A model generated the notes under the pieces. It saw only the letters and a list, made by a program, of their open reading frames with translations. It had not been told where the DNA came from and made no database searches. This document shows positions 1 to 12,867 of a stretch of DNA of 64,000 nt, piece after piece. The number at the start of each line of letters is the position of its first letter. The stretch's first letter is position 1. Where the stretch lies: the NCBI GenBank assembly GCA_026261815.1, contig JAMPIT010000682.1, positions 2,118,001 through 2,182,000 of the forward strand, read 5' to 3'. Both the position numbers and the translations under genes were made by a program. Source of the DNA: Monarcha castaneiventris obscurior. Taxonomy: Eukaryota; Chordata; Aves; Passeriformes; Monarchidae.

Positions 1-1194
1 AGTGGGGCTGAGATGCCTGGAATGCCTTGGCATTGTGACACAAGCCCAGCCAAACTCTTTCAGGACAGCAGCACGAATTTGTCCAACATAGCCATGATGA
101 TGGACTGCCATTGCACAAAGTGGAATTCTTGGTTTCCGTCCTCTTGTAATGGTCAGCTGTCCACATCACTAAAATAACCTGTGCTAATTGGCACCTACCT
201 CAGCAGAGAGCCCAATGATTAGAAAGATGTGGAGAGTGAACTCCAAGCTTGAGGTGATACCTCTAGGTCAGAGATGAGCAAAAATTGGCAAGACAAGTGA
301 AACAGCCACTTCCTCCACCTGCGCTGTGGATGAATAAAGGACTTTATATTCCAGAACTGTCAATCTGGCTTTTTTTTTTTTTTCCTCCCCCCCAGCAGCA
401 CAAGTTTCCCTAACAAATAGAAATTAAATTTGTTCAAAATTCAACCTGTAGGGAAAGGAGCTTGGCTCTATTTTAATGGCCTCTTTATAAAGGAGCAGGA
501 GGAATAATGGACAGTCTCCGTGCTACTGTGTTAACAAGCTTCCATTGTTGATAATGGACACCCTAACACACTGTGGAGAACAAAGTGCATCAGGTCTGCA
601 CACACTGGGCAAGGAGAGGGCTGGAAAACCGAAACCTTCCTCTTACTTTGCATCCTCTCCTAACTATTTCTACCTGTACCAGGAAAGTTTTTCCAATGTC
701 AGGAGGTGAAAATGACAATTTATGTAGGGAGAGATACGGGGAAGCCTCAGACACTAATAAAGAGTATTGGGATGAACAAAGGAATTGCTGAGTTTTTAGA
801 GAGGAGCAAGTGCAAGTTTCATGGATCGTGAACAAAAATGAGTCTACAGGAGTGGAAAGCATCTTAATATCTGTTTGCCTCAAACAAAATTAAATCTTGA
901 AGGTATTATGAAGAGGAGTTTCCTAAGAAATGGTATTCAGGAGATGGAAAAGGGAAAGGAGACAATAAACAGCAAGGCATTTTCAGGTGCAAGCACTTCT
1001 CTTACCGTGCCATTCCCAGCGTTGATATGCATCCATAACTTTTGACAGGGTGAAATACAGAGCAGCAATATCACCTCTGGATCCTGCCTTTACCCTTGCT
1101 GCTAAACCACTGAGCACAGCTGTGACTTTACAGGAGTTGTAACCATAACCCAGCAGAGGGAGAATACGGGGAAGTTCTGAGCCGTGGAGGACAA
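1..1194. other. Single-copy DNA, no gene recognised
   Basis: I see no repeat family, coding exon or RNA gene here. The only low-complexity piece is a 14-base T run at about 370-383 followed by a C-rich stretch. Open frames around 573-883 are short, overlap on both strands and begin at non-ATG codons, as expected by chance. Confidence 0.6.
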
Positions 1195-1385
1195 AAAAAC
1201 CACACAGAACGTTTAAAGACATGTGTGCAGAGGATCCTTGTAGGTTGGCACTGGTGCAGAGAGCAGCAACAGCGAGAAGAGATTTGGGGGTCATCAGCAC
1301 GCAGCTGAAACCAAAAATGTGTCGCCTCATTGCCAAAAAGAGGGGACAGATTTTTGTCAGGTTTAGCATCCAGTGAATAAAGACA
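1195..1385 (+). repeat. Possible very old CR1 LINE relic (3' pol region)
   Basis: The stretch around 1275-1345 reads as 'gatttgggggtcat' followed after a few bases by 'cagctgaa', then a 'gccaaaaag' block. That order matches the CR1 pol region encoding the conserved block after the reverse transcriptase (roughly DLGVxVD-xLNMSQ-xAxKKAN). The match is short and heavily diverged and the edges cannot be placed. The minus-strand open frames over the interval are antisense shadows. A chance resemblance is quite possible. Confidence 0.3.
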
Positions 1386-3900
1386 GCATTTTCCAGTACC
1401 AGGGGTCAGTCTCAGATCTTCCACCCATTGAAGGCTTTGACTGAAGGCTGATGGCTGCACCATAAGATGATTTTGATTATTAAAATGCAGGGCAGCCTGT
1501 TAAAGGCATGTGTTGAGCGCATTGAAAGGGTTCAGATATGTAAATGGATGAAGTATCTGTAACAGAAATGCAAGGATGGGACTAAAAAAGCATTCCAACC
1601 ACAGATAAAATAGCAATAACTTCCAATGCAGACCTAGAGTGTGCACTTATAATGTCCACACAACAATACCTGCTTCAATTTCTCCCCTTTCCCCAAACTC
1701 CCAGGAGCAGTGTTTGCCTTGCAGAGATCTCTTCCACAGTCATTAGCAAAGCCTTGCATCAGAAAACTGATCAGCAATTCTACTGTATCCATACACATAT
1801 TATCTGAAGTGAATTGACAGTGTTAGATTCTTCAAGAAATAAAAAAATCAATATTAAAACAGGCAATCCAAGCAAAACCAGTTTGTGTAAGGAGAATTTC
1901 TATACTGTTTACAAAATGAGAGATCTCAAATTCTCTTTATAGCTGCAGCATGTTAAAAGCTAATTAAGAAAAGTTTGGTTCCCTAGAAGTATTTCAAAAA
2001 GTAAATTTCTTTTCATTCGTATCAACATTTCCCTTTAAATTTTTCTTTCAGAAATCCATGAAAACTTTAACTTTCCAGTGGCTGAAGCAAAAAAAAACCT
2101 TTTCCAGCTTCTGAAAAATTAAGTAGAGGAGTGTTGACATTTTAGAGAAGAAAATTAGTCTGATTGAAATGCTAGTCTCTGACGAAAAAAAGAAGTTTCA
2201 ATAAAAAAAAAATTATCAACAAAAATGTACATTCTGCTTAATCTATACACGCTTGATTGTGCCATCTGTTTTATTGGGGTGACTTCTGGATAACCAATGT
2301 AGCCAAACAAACAAGAATGACTGGTACTTATTCAGGAGTAAATTAGAGTAAGCTTCAGAGAAACATATTTAGTTATCGCCAAACAGCAAGAGCAATGCTT
2401 TGAGGTGTGAAATTACACCCACTGCAGCACAGTAGGAAGAGAAGGTTTGCCCCTGGGGTGGATGCAAAGGAGATGGACTTCAATCTTTTTATCTTTGGAA
2501 GAAAAATGCTGCTCAGTTTGCAAGCCACTGAGTGCCATGGCATGAGGGGAGGGGGAGAGGGAAAGAGAAGGGGGAAAGAAAAGGCTGAAAAGCTGAACAC
2601 CAGGAAAAAATTCACTTCCTCACCAGTCTCTCTCTGCTGTCCAAGAAAACACCAATAGAAATGCCAAACATGTGCTGTCTCCCCTCCATGCAGAAATTTT
2701 CAGGTCCTCGTGTTTCATCTCCTCCACAAAGTTTTGCTGCTGCATCCTTCACTCACCCACTCCTCTCAGAAAACTTCTGCCCTGCTCTAACCATCTTGGA
2801 GACCAAAGGAGCTGCCTTTGGATGATTTACTATGTTTTCTTCCTAAATTATTATTCTGTTCATCGTGCCACAAGGATGCCCCAGTTAGGAGAATGTGTCT
2901 GAAAAGATCAATGACCAGCTAGGACATTATGGTTAGTGCCTCACAATGCAGCCATTCAAAGCTCCTCAGTGACAGCAGAGAGCAAGCTTGGATTTTCTGA
3001 TCTAAACACTCAAACTTCCCTGTGCTCAAGTAAAAGGAGAGCCTTCACTGCCTGCGAGCTTTGAAGAGATGGGAACATGGGGAGGAACAGAGCTGTCTAA
3101 AAATTTCCTCCACTTGCAACTTAAAATGATCTTCTGTGCTGGTGAGGCAAGGGCCAGGCCCTGCAGGAGAGAGGAAAGGAGGTCTGCACTGGAGGCAATG
3201 ATGTGATGGATACCTCAGAAATACAGACAAGGATCTGGCCCAGGAATATATTCAAGAACCGTGTTTGTTCATTTTTGAGGATAATCCCTAAGCATCACAG
3301 CACAGACAACAATTTATTTGATGCTTTGGCCACCTGAAATAAAGGCCAGAAGTATTCCCTGCCTCCCCGTGCCCACCGTGTCCACTCAGATCAGCAGTTA
3401 ATCCAATGGATTAACATTATAGACCCTCTTACTATTTTAAATTTGACAGAAGCCATTCCACTTCCTCCTGAGCTTCCATTCCTTGATGCATTTTACTGCT
3501 AAGAAAGCAATTACATTATCATTCCATAACGATCACTCCATTTCCACAGGTAACACAAATTCTACTGCATTTGTGAGTAAAATGGTATTTTCATTGCATA
3601 TAACAGTAAACATGGGCAGTGGCTATTTAACAAGTTAGCTCTCAGATAGTCCTTTAAGAGATCCAACTATTCCTACCACACAACCAAACATATTTCCCCA
3701 AAGCCACTGGAAGATTAGCAATTTTTAACAACAGGAGAGACCGTAAACTGTGAGAATAAAATATATTTTACTGTTTACTTTGAGATTTTTATGGAAAACA
3801 AACAAGCAATCCATCAAGCTGGCTGAGTTTGTCAAGTTACTGGAGACCAGTTAACTGAATGAGAGTCACTGGAAACAGTTGAGTAAATATTTAAGAAGAT
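1386..3900. other. Single-copy DNA with a polypurine stretch
   Basis: No gene or interspersed repeat recognised. The plus strand is almost pure purine from about 2546 to 2590 (runs of GGGGA and GAAAG), a simple polypurine tract. Around 1840-2220 there are many short A runs. Confidence 0.6.
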
Positions 3901-3904
3901 CAAA

Positions 3905-4100
3905 TGGAGGAACATTTGGTACAGCACAGCTTGCTGAAAGATTGCAAAGATACCAGCATGTTTCAGGAGAGGCAGGTCACGCCTCAGAAAATTGCTGGAA
4001 TTCTTTGAAAGTGCTGTATTGCCACCAGGACAGACAAGGGAAATAGAGTGGACTTCGTTTTTCAAAGTATTTGACAAAGTTCCTTGCTTGAGGTTAATGA
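3905..4100 (+). mobile_element. Ancient CR1 LINE fragment (reverse transcriptase part)
   Basis: The plus strand matches the CR1 reverse transcriptase block before and around the first catalytic aspartate. It contains 'ggcaggtcacgcctca', then 'ttgctggaattctttga', then after about 55 bases 'gtggacttcgtttttcaaag' and 'tatttgacaaagttcc'. These correspond to the conserved run for RQVTP-x-LLEFFE, then xDFxKxFDKVP. The spacing fits the archaic CR1 lineage also common in turtles and crocodilians. The frame is broken and the copy heavily mutated, so it is a fossil. It may continue, unrecognisably, to about 4260. Boundaries are good to perhaps 50 bases. Confidence 0.7.
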
Positions 4101-5370
4101 CCTAAGGAGCCAAGGCACAGTACAGAAGAAAAGTTGCTGGAGTGAAAATTGACTTCAGGGCAAAAACCACAAGGAAACTGTAAATATAATTCGTGAGGTG
4201 GGAAGAAAGTTGCTGGTGTGTTAGCAGGTGAAAAAATGTAGGGACCTTCCTGGGTAATTTTTGTAATAATAGACTTCAATTTTTTTTTCTTCACTTCTTC
4301 TTTCTCTTAGTTTAAGTAATTATTTAGAAGATGCTGGATTCGTAGCTTGAAGTCTGCAGAACTATTCTTTTAATCCAGGGGACAGGTGGTACCCACATCC
4401 CTACAAATTTGGGTTACTTCCATGCCCTGTTCTGCAGTGAGGGATTGAGCAGCCTGGTTGATTCCACTTGCCCACTCTGGCCCTGCCCTCCCTGCCCTGC
4501 ACACTGCCTGAGGTGATGGCACCAAGTCCAGGTTTTCCAGACAAATGCATTTTTTTAAAAATTATGGTCAAAACTAGAGAGCTGTTTCCCAAACAATTTG
4601 TAACCCAAATTAAAAAAAAAAAAAATAAACAATAATATTTTCACCACTTGCAAACAAGCAATTCACAGATGCCCTTCTCCAGATGAAATGTTGAAGGTAC
4701 AAAATCACATGGAGCAAAAAGACAAAAAAATAGACCAGAGAAACATTTCAGTAAACCCCATAGAGGGGTGCATCAAATATTAACATGCCCATTTCTAAAT
4801 AGCTTAGCAGTGATGAATTAGATATTTTAATGTCTTTAAATAGAAAAAACTAGAAAGTCAATTGTGACAGAAAGCTAGTGGGCACAACTGTGTGCTTCTA
4901 AATGTAATTTCCAACACCACTTGCTGATAGAATAATGATACCATTTGTAATAACATGTTATTTGGGTCTGTAGCATCATGTATTAATGATTTATTAATCA
5001 TTTGTAATGATATATATAAAAATGGACCATGAATACAGTGGGTGCTTATTACACATGGATTTAATAAAGTTGCACTCCCCTCTTCTGTCACTTGTCCACA
5101 TCCTGTGTTTTGAGACCTGAGTCCTGACTCAGTGGCAAAACCAGGGACAGGGAGAATTCAGAATGATGTGTTTGGTGCAGAAAGACATCTGTTCCTTCTG
5201 ACTGACCATGTAGATAATAAACAGAAGGATTTAAAGCACCTGCAGTACGTGCATCAGTAATTTGTAAATGCACCTTAGCCCAGGTTCACAGCATATAAAC
5301 AGAATAATGTCTTGAAGCAAAGAATAAAAAGCACCAATATTTGCTGAAAAGGCAACGCTACGCTTTATAG
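4101..5370. other. Single-copy DNA, A-rich spacer
   Basis: Nothing recognisable beyond possible unaligned continuation of the CR1 fossil just upstream. A 14-base A run lies at 4612-4625, and the region around 4970-5030 is AT-rich. Some of the DNA between the two CR1 fragments could be eroded sequence of one element, but I cannot align it. Confidence 0.5.
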
Positions 5371-5374
5371 TGTG

Positions 5375-5525
5375 GGAGAGAGATTTGGGAGCACTTGAAG
5401 AAAAATCCCCCGAGCCCCCAGCCCCATCTACAGCACTGTACAGCTGCAGTGAACAAAGCAAATGTGATTCTGTGCTATAGCACAGGAGCATGAGATAAAT
5501 CAAGGGAGGTGGTAGTAATGTAAAT
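5375..5525 (+). mobile_element. Ancient CR1 LINE fragment (post-RT region)
   Basis: From about 5450 the plus strand reads 'gaacaaagcaaatgtgattc', then 'aggagcat' and 'caagggaggtggtagta'. This is the CR1 region encoding KKANVIxG-x-NR-xxx-TREVIVxL, downstream of the FADD motif. A weaker match to the preceding block, 'agagatttggg' at about 5378, gives the approximate left edge. It has the same orientation as the 3.9-4.1 kb fragment and lies about 1.3 kb downstream, in the order expected for one full-length element. The two may be remnants of one insertion, though the gap does not align. Non-functional. Confidence 0.7.
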
Positions 5526-8500
5526 GTTATATTTATAATGGAAATGCTGATACAACCCCTGACTTACAGAGGTGCTTGGCAGGAGCTGCCATAATAGGGC
5601 GAGATATCATTTAAGCAGTGTTTGCAGAACTGATCATTGCATCTCACAAGGAACACCCTGTGCTTGCTCTTGGAGATGCAAACCGCTGGCTATGAATCAG
5701 CCAGAATGACTAAATACACACTGCACAACCCTAACCTGGAGAGAGAGAGAAATTTATTCAAATACTGTGTTTGTTCTTTACATTTCAAAAGCTGGAGGAA
5801 GCAATCAAATCCATAGTACTTCCTTCTTCTTCAGTAAGTTGTATTAAAAAACTCAATTGGTTCAGGAATTATTGATCTGAATTGACAGTGATGTTCTCAA
5901 ACTCATACAAAAGAGCCATTTCATTGCCAGCCCATTTTAAAAAATCCATGGTTTAGGATTCACAGAAAAAGTTCTCATGGAACATAAAAAGGAAAAAAAA
6001 AAAAAGAATAAAAGAAAATAACTTTTGAGAATAGACGGTACAAATCATTTTGCTTTGGTATCATGTATGATTCCTCAGAAGAAGCCAGAAATTCTTGTTT
6101 TAATTTCTGTAGGAAATGTTGCAAGCTTTGTAGCTTGACAAAACCTACACATTGGCAGAAACTATTGAGAAGGGGTGGCTGATAGGACCAGAGTCTGCTG
6201 ATGCTGCTGGAGCTAAGTTGTGAAGAAGGTAACATTAAATTTGATCCATGTGAAAGTGTTAATAGTGACTAAAACCAAACCTGACAATAAAAAAGCAAAA
6301 CATTTTTTATTTTTAAATTCACTACTTTCTGAATCCTTGTGAAAGAGGTAAGGGTTTTTACATCAAAGCTCTGGGCTAAGTGAGGAAATTAAGTAACTAA
6401 CATTAGAAATCAGAGCACTGAAAGGAATGTAGAAGTCCAAGAGTAAAAACTCAGCACCCAGACATACTTTCAAGTGCATTAGAGCACCCAATTCAAAGGA
6501 GTCAAAGAGCTGGAGGACTTCAAAAACACCCTAAAGTACCTATCATGTATATGAAAATAAGCCCAGCCCTAAGAATACAGAACACACTGAAAGGAAGAGC
6601 ATGTAGCTCTTGAAAGAAGGGAGATGCAGCTCAGCAGTTCTGAGTTCCCTCTGCTAATTTCCATGAGACCCTCTCATCAACAAATAAATAATAGGTGATG
6701 AAGAGGTAAGAGTTAAAGTGTGAAAATGGAGAGAAGGGTATTAGAACAGAATGGTTTTGTACATGCAATATCTGATAAACTCTGAAGATTGCTTCCATTC
6801 CTATCTTCCCATGCTTTTTTCTTTCCCCTCTTCACCAATATCATGACTAAAATCCATCCCTGCCTTTTGACCTCAACAGTGGCTGCTCTACCTGTTTCAA
6901 AAGAAGGTGGAGCTTCTGTCCCCCTTCAGCAGGGGAGGCTGCTAATTTAGGTAGTCATGAGTTCCTCTAACATGTTAAAAGAAATTTATTAGCACAAAAT
7001 GGGCTTCAGAAAGCTCCATGCCATGAGTTTGGTTTGGTGCCGTCTCATTCTCCTCACAATGGCCCTTAAATGCTACATAAAATGCACAAAGTCTTGAAAG
7101 AGAGAATTAACCCTTCCTTTCAATTAAGGAAAGACGAAGGAAGTGCCAAAAAAAGGCCTTTTCTGTGGATGAAATACAAAATCAAAAGACAACCTCCTAG
7201 CACAGACATTCTTCCCTGGTTTTGCCTTTGGCTAGCAGCACCTGAGTTTTCAACACGGCGACATAGGAAGAGACTTTGGAGGTTTGTCACCCACCTTCCC
7301 CTTCTTGACAGCCAGGTGTGATTGGGTTTCCTTTCCAAAACTCTGGGGCAACCCCAGACGACAAGGTGGGAAAAAAAACCCCACACATGAGAAGTTGTAC
7401 CAGAAACACTGGGGTATCTCCAAGTCAGGTGGAAGGTTCATCATGTCCTCTAATGAAGCATTTAAGCCTGCACAGTTTAGTAGCCACTGGGCTTGCTCCC
7501 ATGCCTGAAGTTTTACACCTGCCTGTGCATGTTACCAGAGCAAGGCCTCAGGCATTATTGTGGAGACAATTCCTTGCACAGAAGACACAGAAAAACACAG
7601 GTATCGCAGCTTATTTTCTATTAAAATTGATTAATGTCTCTGCTTTTGCACTGAGGGCGTTTATGACACCGGTGACTCACAGGAAAACAAGGGCTGTGGA
7701 GGTGACCATGCTCATAGAACACTAAAACCTCTACTAAAAAACAGGAATGGTGATGAATATGCTGTGCAAGAGGTATTGGATTTATACTGGGGCAGGCAAA
7801 GAAGAAAGAACTTCAGAGATATACATCTCAGAGCCACACAAGCTGTAACAGAGCCTCACAGTAACTGGAAATGTCGACTTCTCTCCAGTATTTTCTAAGC
7901 TAGTCTTGATCTTCACAAAGAATGCTAGCTGTTGGTACCGAGGATTGCAGCTCAGCTTTTTGCATAAAAATTCATGAGACAGTATCTATTTCAGCTGTCT
8001 TATACAGCAGTGAAGAGGAGGGGGAAAAAAGAAGTTTAGCCCTAGAACTGAGACAGGATTCATTTTGAGTAATGATTGCAAACCAGCGGTGGAAATTACA
8101 GATGCTACTTGGTTCACTGTTATTTTGCAGCATCTCCAGTAATCTTCAGTGATCATTTATAACAGCATGTCTGATGACTTTCAAAACATAACTGGAAAGG
8201 ATACTTCTGTGGAGAGTAGGGCTACTCAGAGGAGAAATCAATCTCTGCTGTTCAGGGAGTCAACTTCGTAGTGCTGCTATCAGGCAGTCAGGGATTTCGA
8301 CGTCCAGAAGTAGGGCTGGGTTGCTCCAAACCATTTCACCCCATTGTACCCAGTGCAGTGCAGCACTGTGGTCCAGATGGACCTTTCAGATCAATAACAT
8401 CAGAATAATCACACGTGAAAACCTCATATTTGGGTGTCAGCTGTTGGGATGGATTCGTTACCCTCCTTTTTTTTAGGGGCACATAAAAGTAGAGCATCAC

Positions 8501-10780
8501 CCATGGTAATGAGAAAACAAAGATCAACCCCAGTGAAGGTTTCATCACTGACAGGGAATATCCTAATGTACAATGGTAGAAAGGCCCTGGCCAAACACAA
8601 TACAGCCAAGCCTTGCTTGTGGAGGGTAATGAGAAGCTGGGGTGAGCCAAAAAATCCAGAAATGGTGTTAACATAAAAAATTAACAAGTTAAAAAAAAAA
8701 AAAATAACAGTAAAACAAGTAAACAGTAAGAGTACTCTTTTAAAGAGGTTAATTACTCCATGATGATAAAGACAAATAAGGACTTTTGTTAGAATGATGA
8801 AGTTCATCAGACAAATCAGACATGTCAATAAGTGATGGCAACAACCACATGGAATCACTGGCTGCTTTGTGGCCCATGCAAGTGGATAGTGTGGTCCCCC
8901 CTCCATTCACATTGGATGTATATCAGTGTCATGTGAGCCACCATATCACACCATCTGCAGGCTCTGCCAAGAGGCCTCAGACTGAGCAGGAATGCAGAAC
9001 TATCTCCTTACAGTTTAAGGAACACTTGAAGCAAATACTTCCACCCAAAAAAACCTGAAACAGGCTATGACAGAGGAAGCAGGAGGGTGTTTTAATAAAA
9101 TTTATGTGGTTGCTAAGGTAGTTGAGCAATTGTATTAGCTCTGGGATTCCTTGGTTTTCTATTACAGCTCGCAGATTGAAAACAACATTCAAATTTATGT
9201 TTAAACCACTCTGAAGCCCTCACAGCAAAGAGGACAGGCAAGGACCTCCTCTGTCCCTGATCCCACACCCGTCAGTCTCCTTCTGCTATGGCTCAAATCC
9301 AGCTTCCAACCCAGCTCAGCACCTCTTGCACACCTCCCTGAGGTTTGCCCAATTGTTCTGCATCCCAGGGTTGCTCTGAGTCACAGGCTCTGCCCAAACC
9401 TACATCTTTCTGGGGTTTTTTTTTTGCTGGTTAATGCATCACACACTACAGTGGTCCCAGCCATTCACATTCAGGACAAACACATGGTGTGCACACACAT
9501 GCATATCCATTTCAAAGAACGTATTAAGTGCAGCCCCAGCTAAATTGCAAGATGCAATTTAATACCAGCAATTAACTGTGCACATATTTTTGTACCAGCA
9601 AACTGCAGCAGCACAAGTGCTAGTAGTTAGATGTCTTTTCATACGGTGACGTTTAAAAATAACTTTAGGGTACTTTTGTCATGGCAAATGCTTGCACAAG
9701 GTATTATTAGAGCAGTTATTCACACAAGCTGCAGACAAAATGTGCACCATGATAGACAGTAGAGACATCTGGGAAGTGAAAAAGTCAGAAGAGACAGAAA
9801 ACTTAACCAGGAAATATGCAAACTCTTGCTCGGATTTAGGCAATGTCTATAGCCAGGACCATATTCTATTGGCTCTCTGTTTCATTTGCTTAAAAATTAA
9901 GAGGCAAAAGCACCTTAGACAAAAAGTGACCAGGGTGTCAGAGCAAGACAGTATTCGTTCACTCTTTCCATTTTATCCTAACTTTGTACTGGTTGCTTTT
10001 CAGCTTTGGGAGTCCCTGCAAGTGAGACCATTAAAACACAATTTCTTACCAAGAAAAGGAATGTGGAGGGAAATGCACAGGAGCACGTGCAGGAATCCCC
10101 ATCAATTAATCACAAGTGAGATCCTTTGTCATTTTATCCTTGATAAATGTGATGGACTGGACTGCAAACCTGCCATGTATTGATGACTATCATATGGACA
10201 CAAAGTCCTTTTCACTTCTCTTTGCCACATTACAACCTTCTCCTGAGTTCTCTGGAGTGGCACTGGTCCTACAGAACTGAATTCAGGATGAAAAATGCTT
10301 GGGAGCCCTAAATCCCAGGTCTCCTCCATGCGTTGTGAGCAGCAGGAATGCGTGCAGCTGCAAGGCACAAGGTTCATTTCTGCTCATTGATTTCTTCCCC
10401 TCCTCTTCTGTTTCTGAGAATTTTGCTGTCACCTAACACAGCTCTAGGAGCTGAAGCTCGTTTGCTCACCAGGATGCAGGATTTCAGAACTCACCAGCAC
10501 ACAAAACAGAGTCCTTAATCTGTGAGTAAATCAATGGCACCCAACGCTTCCAAAGCAGAGTTGGGCATTTTTTCCTGGGTGGGTTACAATGGGCAAGAGG
10601 AGAGGATGTGAGAGCAGACATATCTGTGTGGCAAAAAGCAGCCTGCTTCAGCAGAAGGCTCCTGAAAGTAACACATCCTTTCATCAGAAGGACAACAGCC
10701 CAGGTACCAAAGAGTTATCCAGTATAATTTTCCTGCAAGTCAATAAAACCTGGAAATAAAGCAAAACTATTGGGGTCAAT
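5526..10780. other. Single-copy DNA, no gene recognised
   Basis: More than 5 kb without a recognisable gene or repeat. Small A or T runs occur at about 5993-6004, 8469-8474, 8691-8704 and 9417-9425. Open frames of up to about 163 codons exist (for example 9692-10183 plus, which begins at TTG, and 8424-8906 minus) but show no family resemblance. Confidence 0.6.
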
Positions 10781-10975
10781 GAAAAAAGACAAACCAAACC
10801 AAACCAAATGAATGAAAAAACAAAAAAAACCAAACAAGAAGCAAAAAAAAAAAAAAGGTCAAACCAACCAAAAAAAACCCCAAAAATCCAGTAAAGAAAC
10901 TAAAAAACCCAAACAAATTTAAAAAACCACAAAAACCAAAACAAAAAATCCCCCACAAACAATCCAAAAAAAATT
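10781..10975 (+). repeat. A/C-rich low-complexity tract
   Basis: About 195 bases of runs of A punctuated by CC and occasional G, with very little T on this strand (motifs AAACC, AAACCA, AAAACCC). It looks like a degenerate A-rich expansion, perhaps from an old poly-A tail or (AAACC)n repeat. The minus-strand frame across it is only a F/L/G-rich shadow. Confidence 0.85.
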
Positions 10976-11130
10976 GGCCCCCACCCCAAGTTTATACATT
11001 TTGCCAAAGCTATCCTTTTTATCATGAATCTCATGACACTTACTGTTTTCTTGAAGCCCTAGCTCAAGAAGGAGCAAAACAGCTTTCATTTTTAATTAAA
11101 AAACCTTTCTAGAGTTTGGTCATGACACGT

Positions 11131-11260
11131 AAGTAAATAAACAAATAAATAAATAAATAAATAAAAACATAATGTACTCCGACAGACTTGAGAAATAAGA
11201 AACAAAATAAAAGGAATGCTCTTCCATTATTAAAAAAAAAAAAAAAAAAAAAAGAAAAAA
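11131..11260 (+). repeat. (AAAT)n microsatellite followed by poly-A
   Basis: Tandem AAAT runs from 11131 to about 11167. A second low-complexity block is a run of 22 A at 11232-11253, one G, then six A. The 60 bases between are unremarkable. Confidence 0.9.
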
Positions 11261-12867
11261 GTTAATTTTCGAAGTGATATTGTGAATTTTTAGATCCAAT
11301 TTACAGATTTGAAGTCCTCTCCCAGCAATACTCTTCCACTCTGTGGAAGTCCACACAGCCAATACCTCATTCCTTCTTGAATGTCCTCTTGCAACTCACC
11401 CTGGAGAGCACAAGGCCTTGTCCAAGCTGCTCAGGCTCCACCAGGTCTTCTTTAAGGGCTCACTGATACCTTGAATTCTCCTGTCTCACCCTGAATTGTC
11501 CTGTCCACTCCTGGCTGATATGTCCTGATGTATTTCCAGCACCACAGCAACAACTGATGTGTTCCTGGACCTCACTGCACCCTCACTGGAACCTGGAGCA
11601 CCTCCTGCTTGAAGAACACGCAGAAATACTGAAATACACAAGGCCACGGCCCTAAAACTAATGGGTTTTCTGACAGTGGTAGGACAGAAGAAAAATAAAT
11701 TCATAATGACATAGGCCCTGTTGTGGTTTGAAAATTCCATTGCAGCCTTCTGTGTGTTCCTGATTGGGCTTACTGCTGTTAAAGCTGCAATTATCACTCA
11801 GTTTGTAGTATACTGTAGATACCCAGAGCACCTTGTGTTAATATATTAGGAAGGAGACACAAAAAAAACCCCATCTCAATATTCATAGATGAACACTGCA
11901 AGTGAATTGCTGACAGAATGTTTCCTGGGGTGGAAAAAATTGAGAAGTTTCTGTTTTATGGGTTGCCAGAGGGAATAGTTTCTAATGCACAACTTGTGCA
12001 TTTGGTGGAAAATGAGCACAGTCCCAAAAACAACACCCTTAGCTCAAGGTTTTCCATTATTGAGTTGTTTTTATTTTATTTACAATGCAAACAAAAGTGC
12101 TGATTATCATGATTCAGCACCCACTAAGAGAGATGGAAGCAGTAAAAACAGAGTAGGCAGTGAGGCAGAGGGACTTGCCACCACACCCAGGGCACAGCAT
12201 TTCTGCAGGTTTCAGGTATTTAGGAATGATGTTCCTTTGCCATGCACATGCACTTAGACATTTCTTGCAACTGATAAGAGGCCCAACATCTGACCTTCTC
12301 TCCTACCCTTTTATGTCCTTCTTAAAATCTGTAGATTTTTTAGGGTTTTTTTTTTTAAATAGTGATTTCACAGCATCTGGAGACCATTTAAAACACTGAA
12401 ATTAATACAGTCCTGAGCTAAAACGCTCATGCAGAAATGATTAAAACTCCACAGAGGCAGTACACACCAGCCTTATCTTGCCAGGTATCACCTGTTTAAG
12501 CACACCTTTGGGGCCACACGTGAATCAATAGTCCCACGATGTTATGTGGTTGTTTCAGACAAGATAAGGCAGAAGGCAAACATCCACCATCACTTCTCAC
12601 TGTTAACAACCTCACTGAATTTTTCATGGGGTTCCCCAACTCCAATTTGAGCAACAATTGCCTTGCCCGGACTCATTTTTAAGTGCCCTTAGCCACAACA
12701 CCTTCCACATGATCCTAATCTGCTTGGGAGGAGGAAAGGCACTCCAGGAATTGCCAGATCAGGCTTGGAGGAAGTTTCACTGACTTCACTGGTGAGCCTC
12801 CAGCCCTTTGGGACCACACGTATTACTAGAGGGTGCTACAACAAGCCAGAATTTGGTTCATTACAGC
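11261..12867. other. Single-copy DNA, no gene recognised
   Basis: No repeat family or exon recognised. Two short similar strings containing 'ccacacgt' occur about 300 bases apart (near 12511 and 12811), too short to call a repeat. A short T run lies at about 12347-12356. Confidence 0.6.

Noticed and set aside
9692..10183. 163-codon plus-strand frame
   Set aside because: The first codon is TTG, no domain is recognised, and no flanking splice or promoter signals are convincing.
12505..12830. Short similar strings around 'ccacacgt' 300 bases apart
   Set aside because: Fewer than 20 similar bases with no extension, so not distinguishable from chance.
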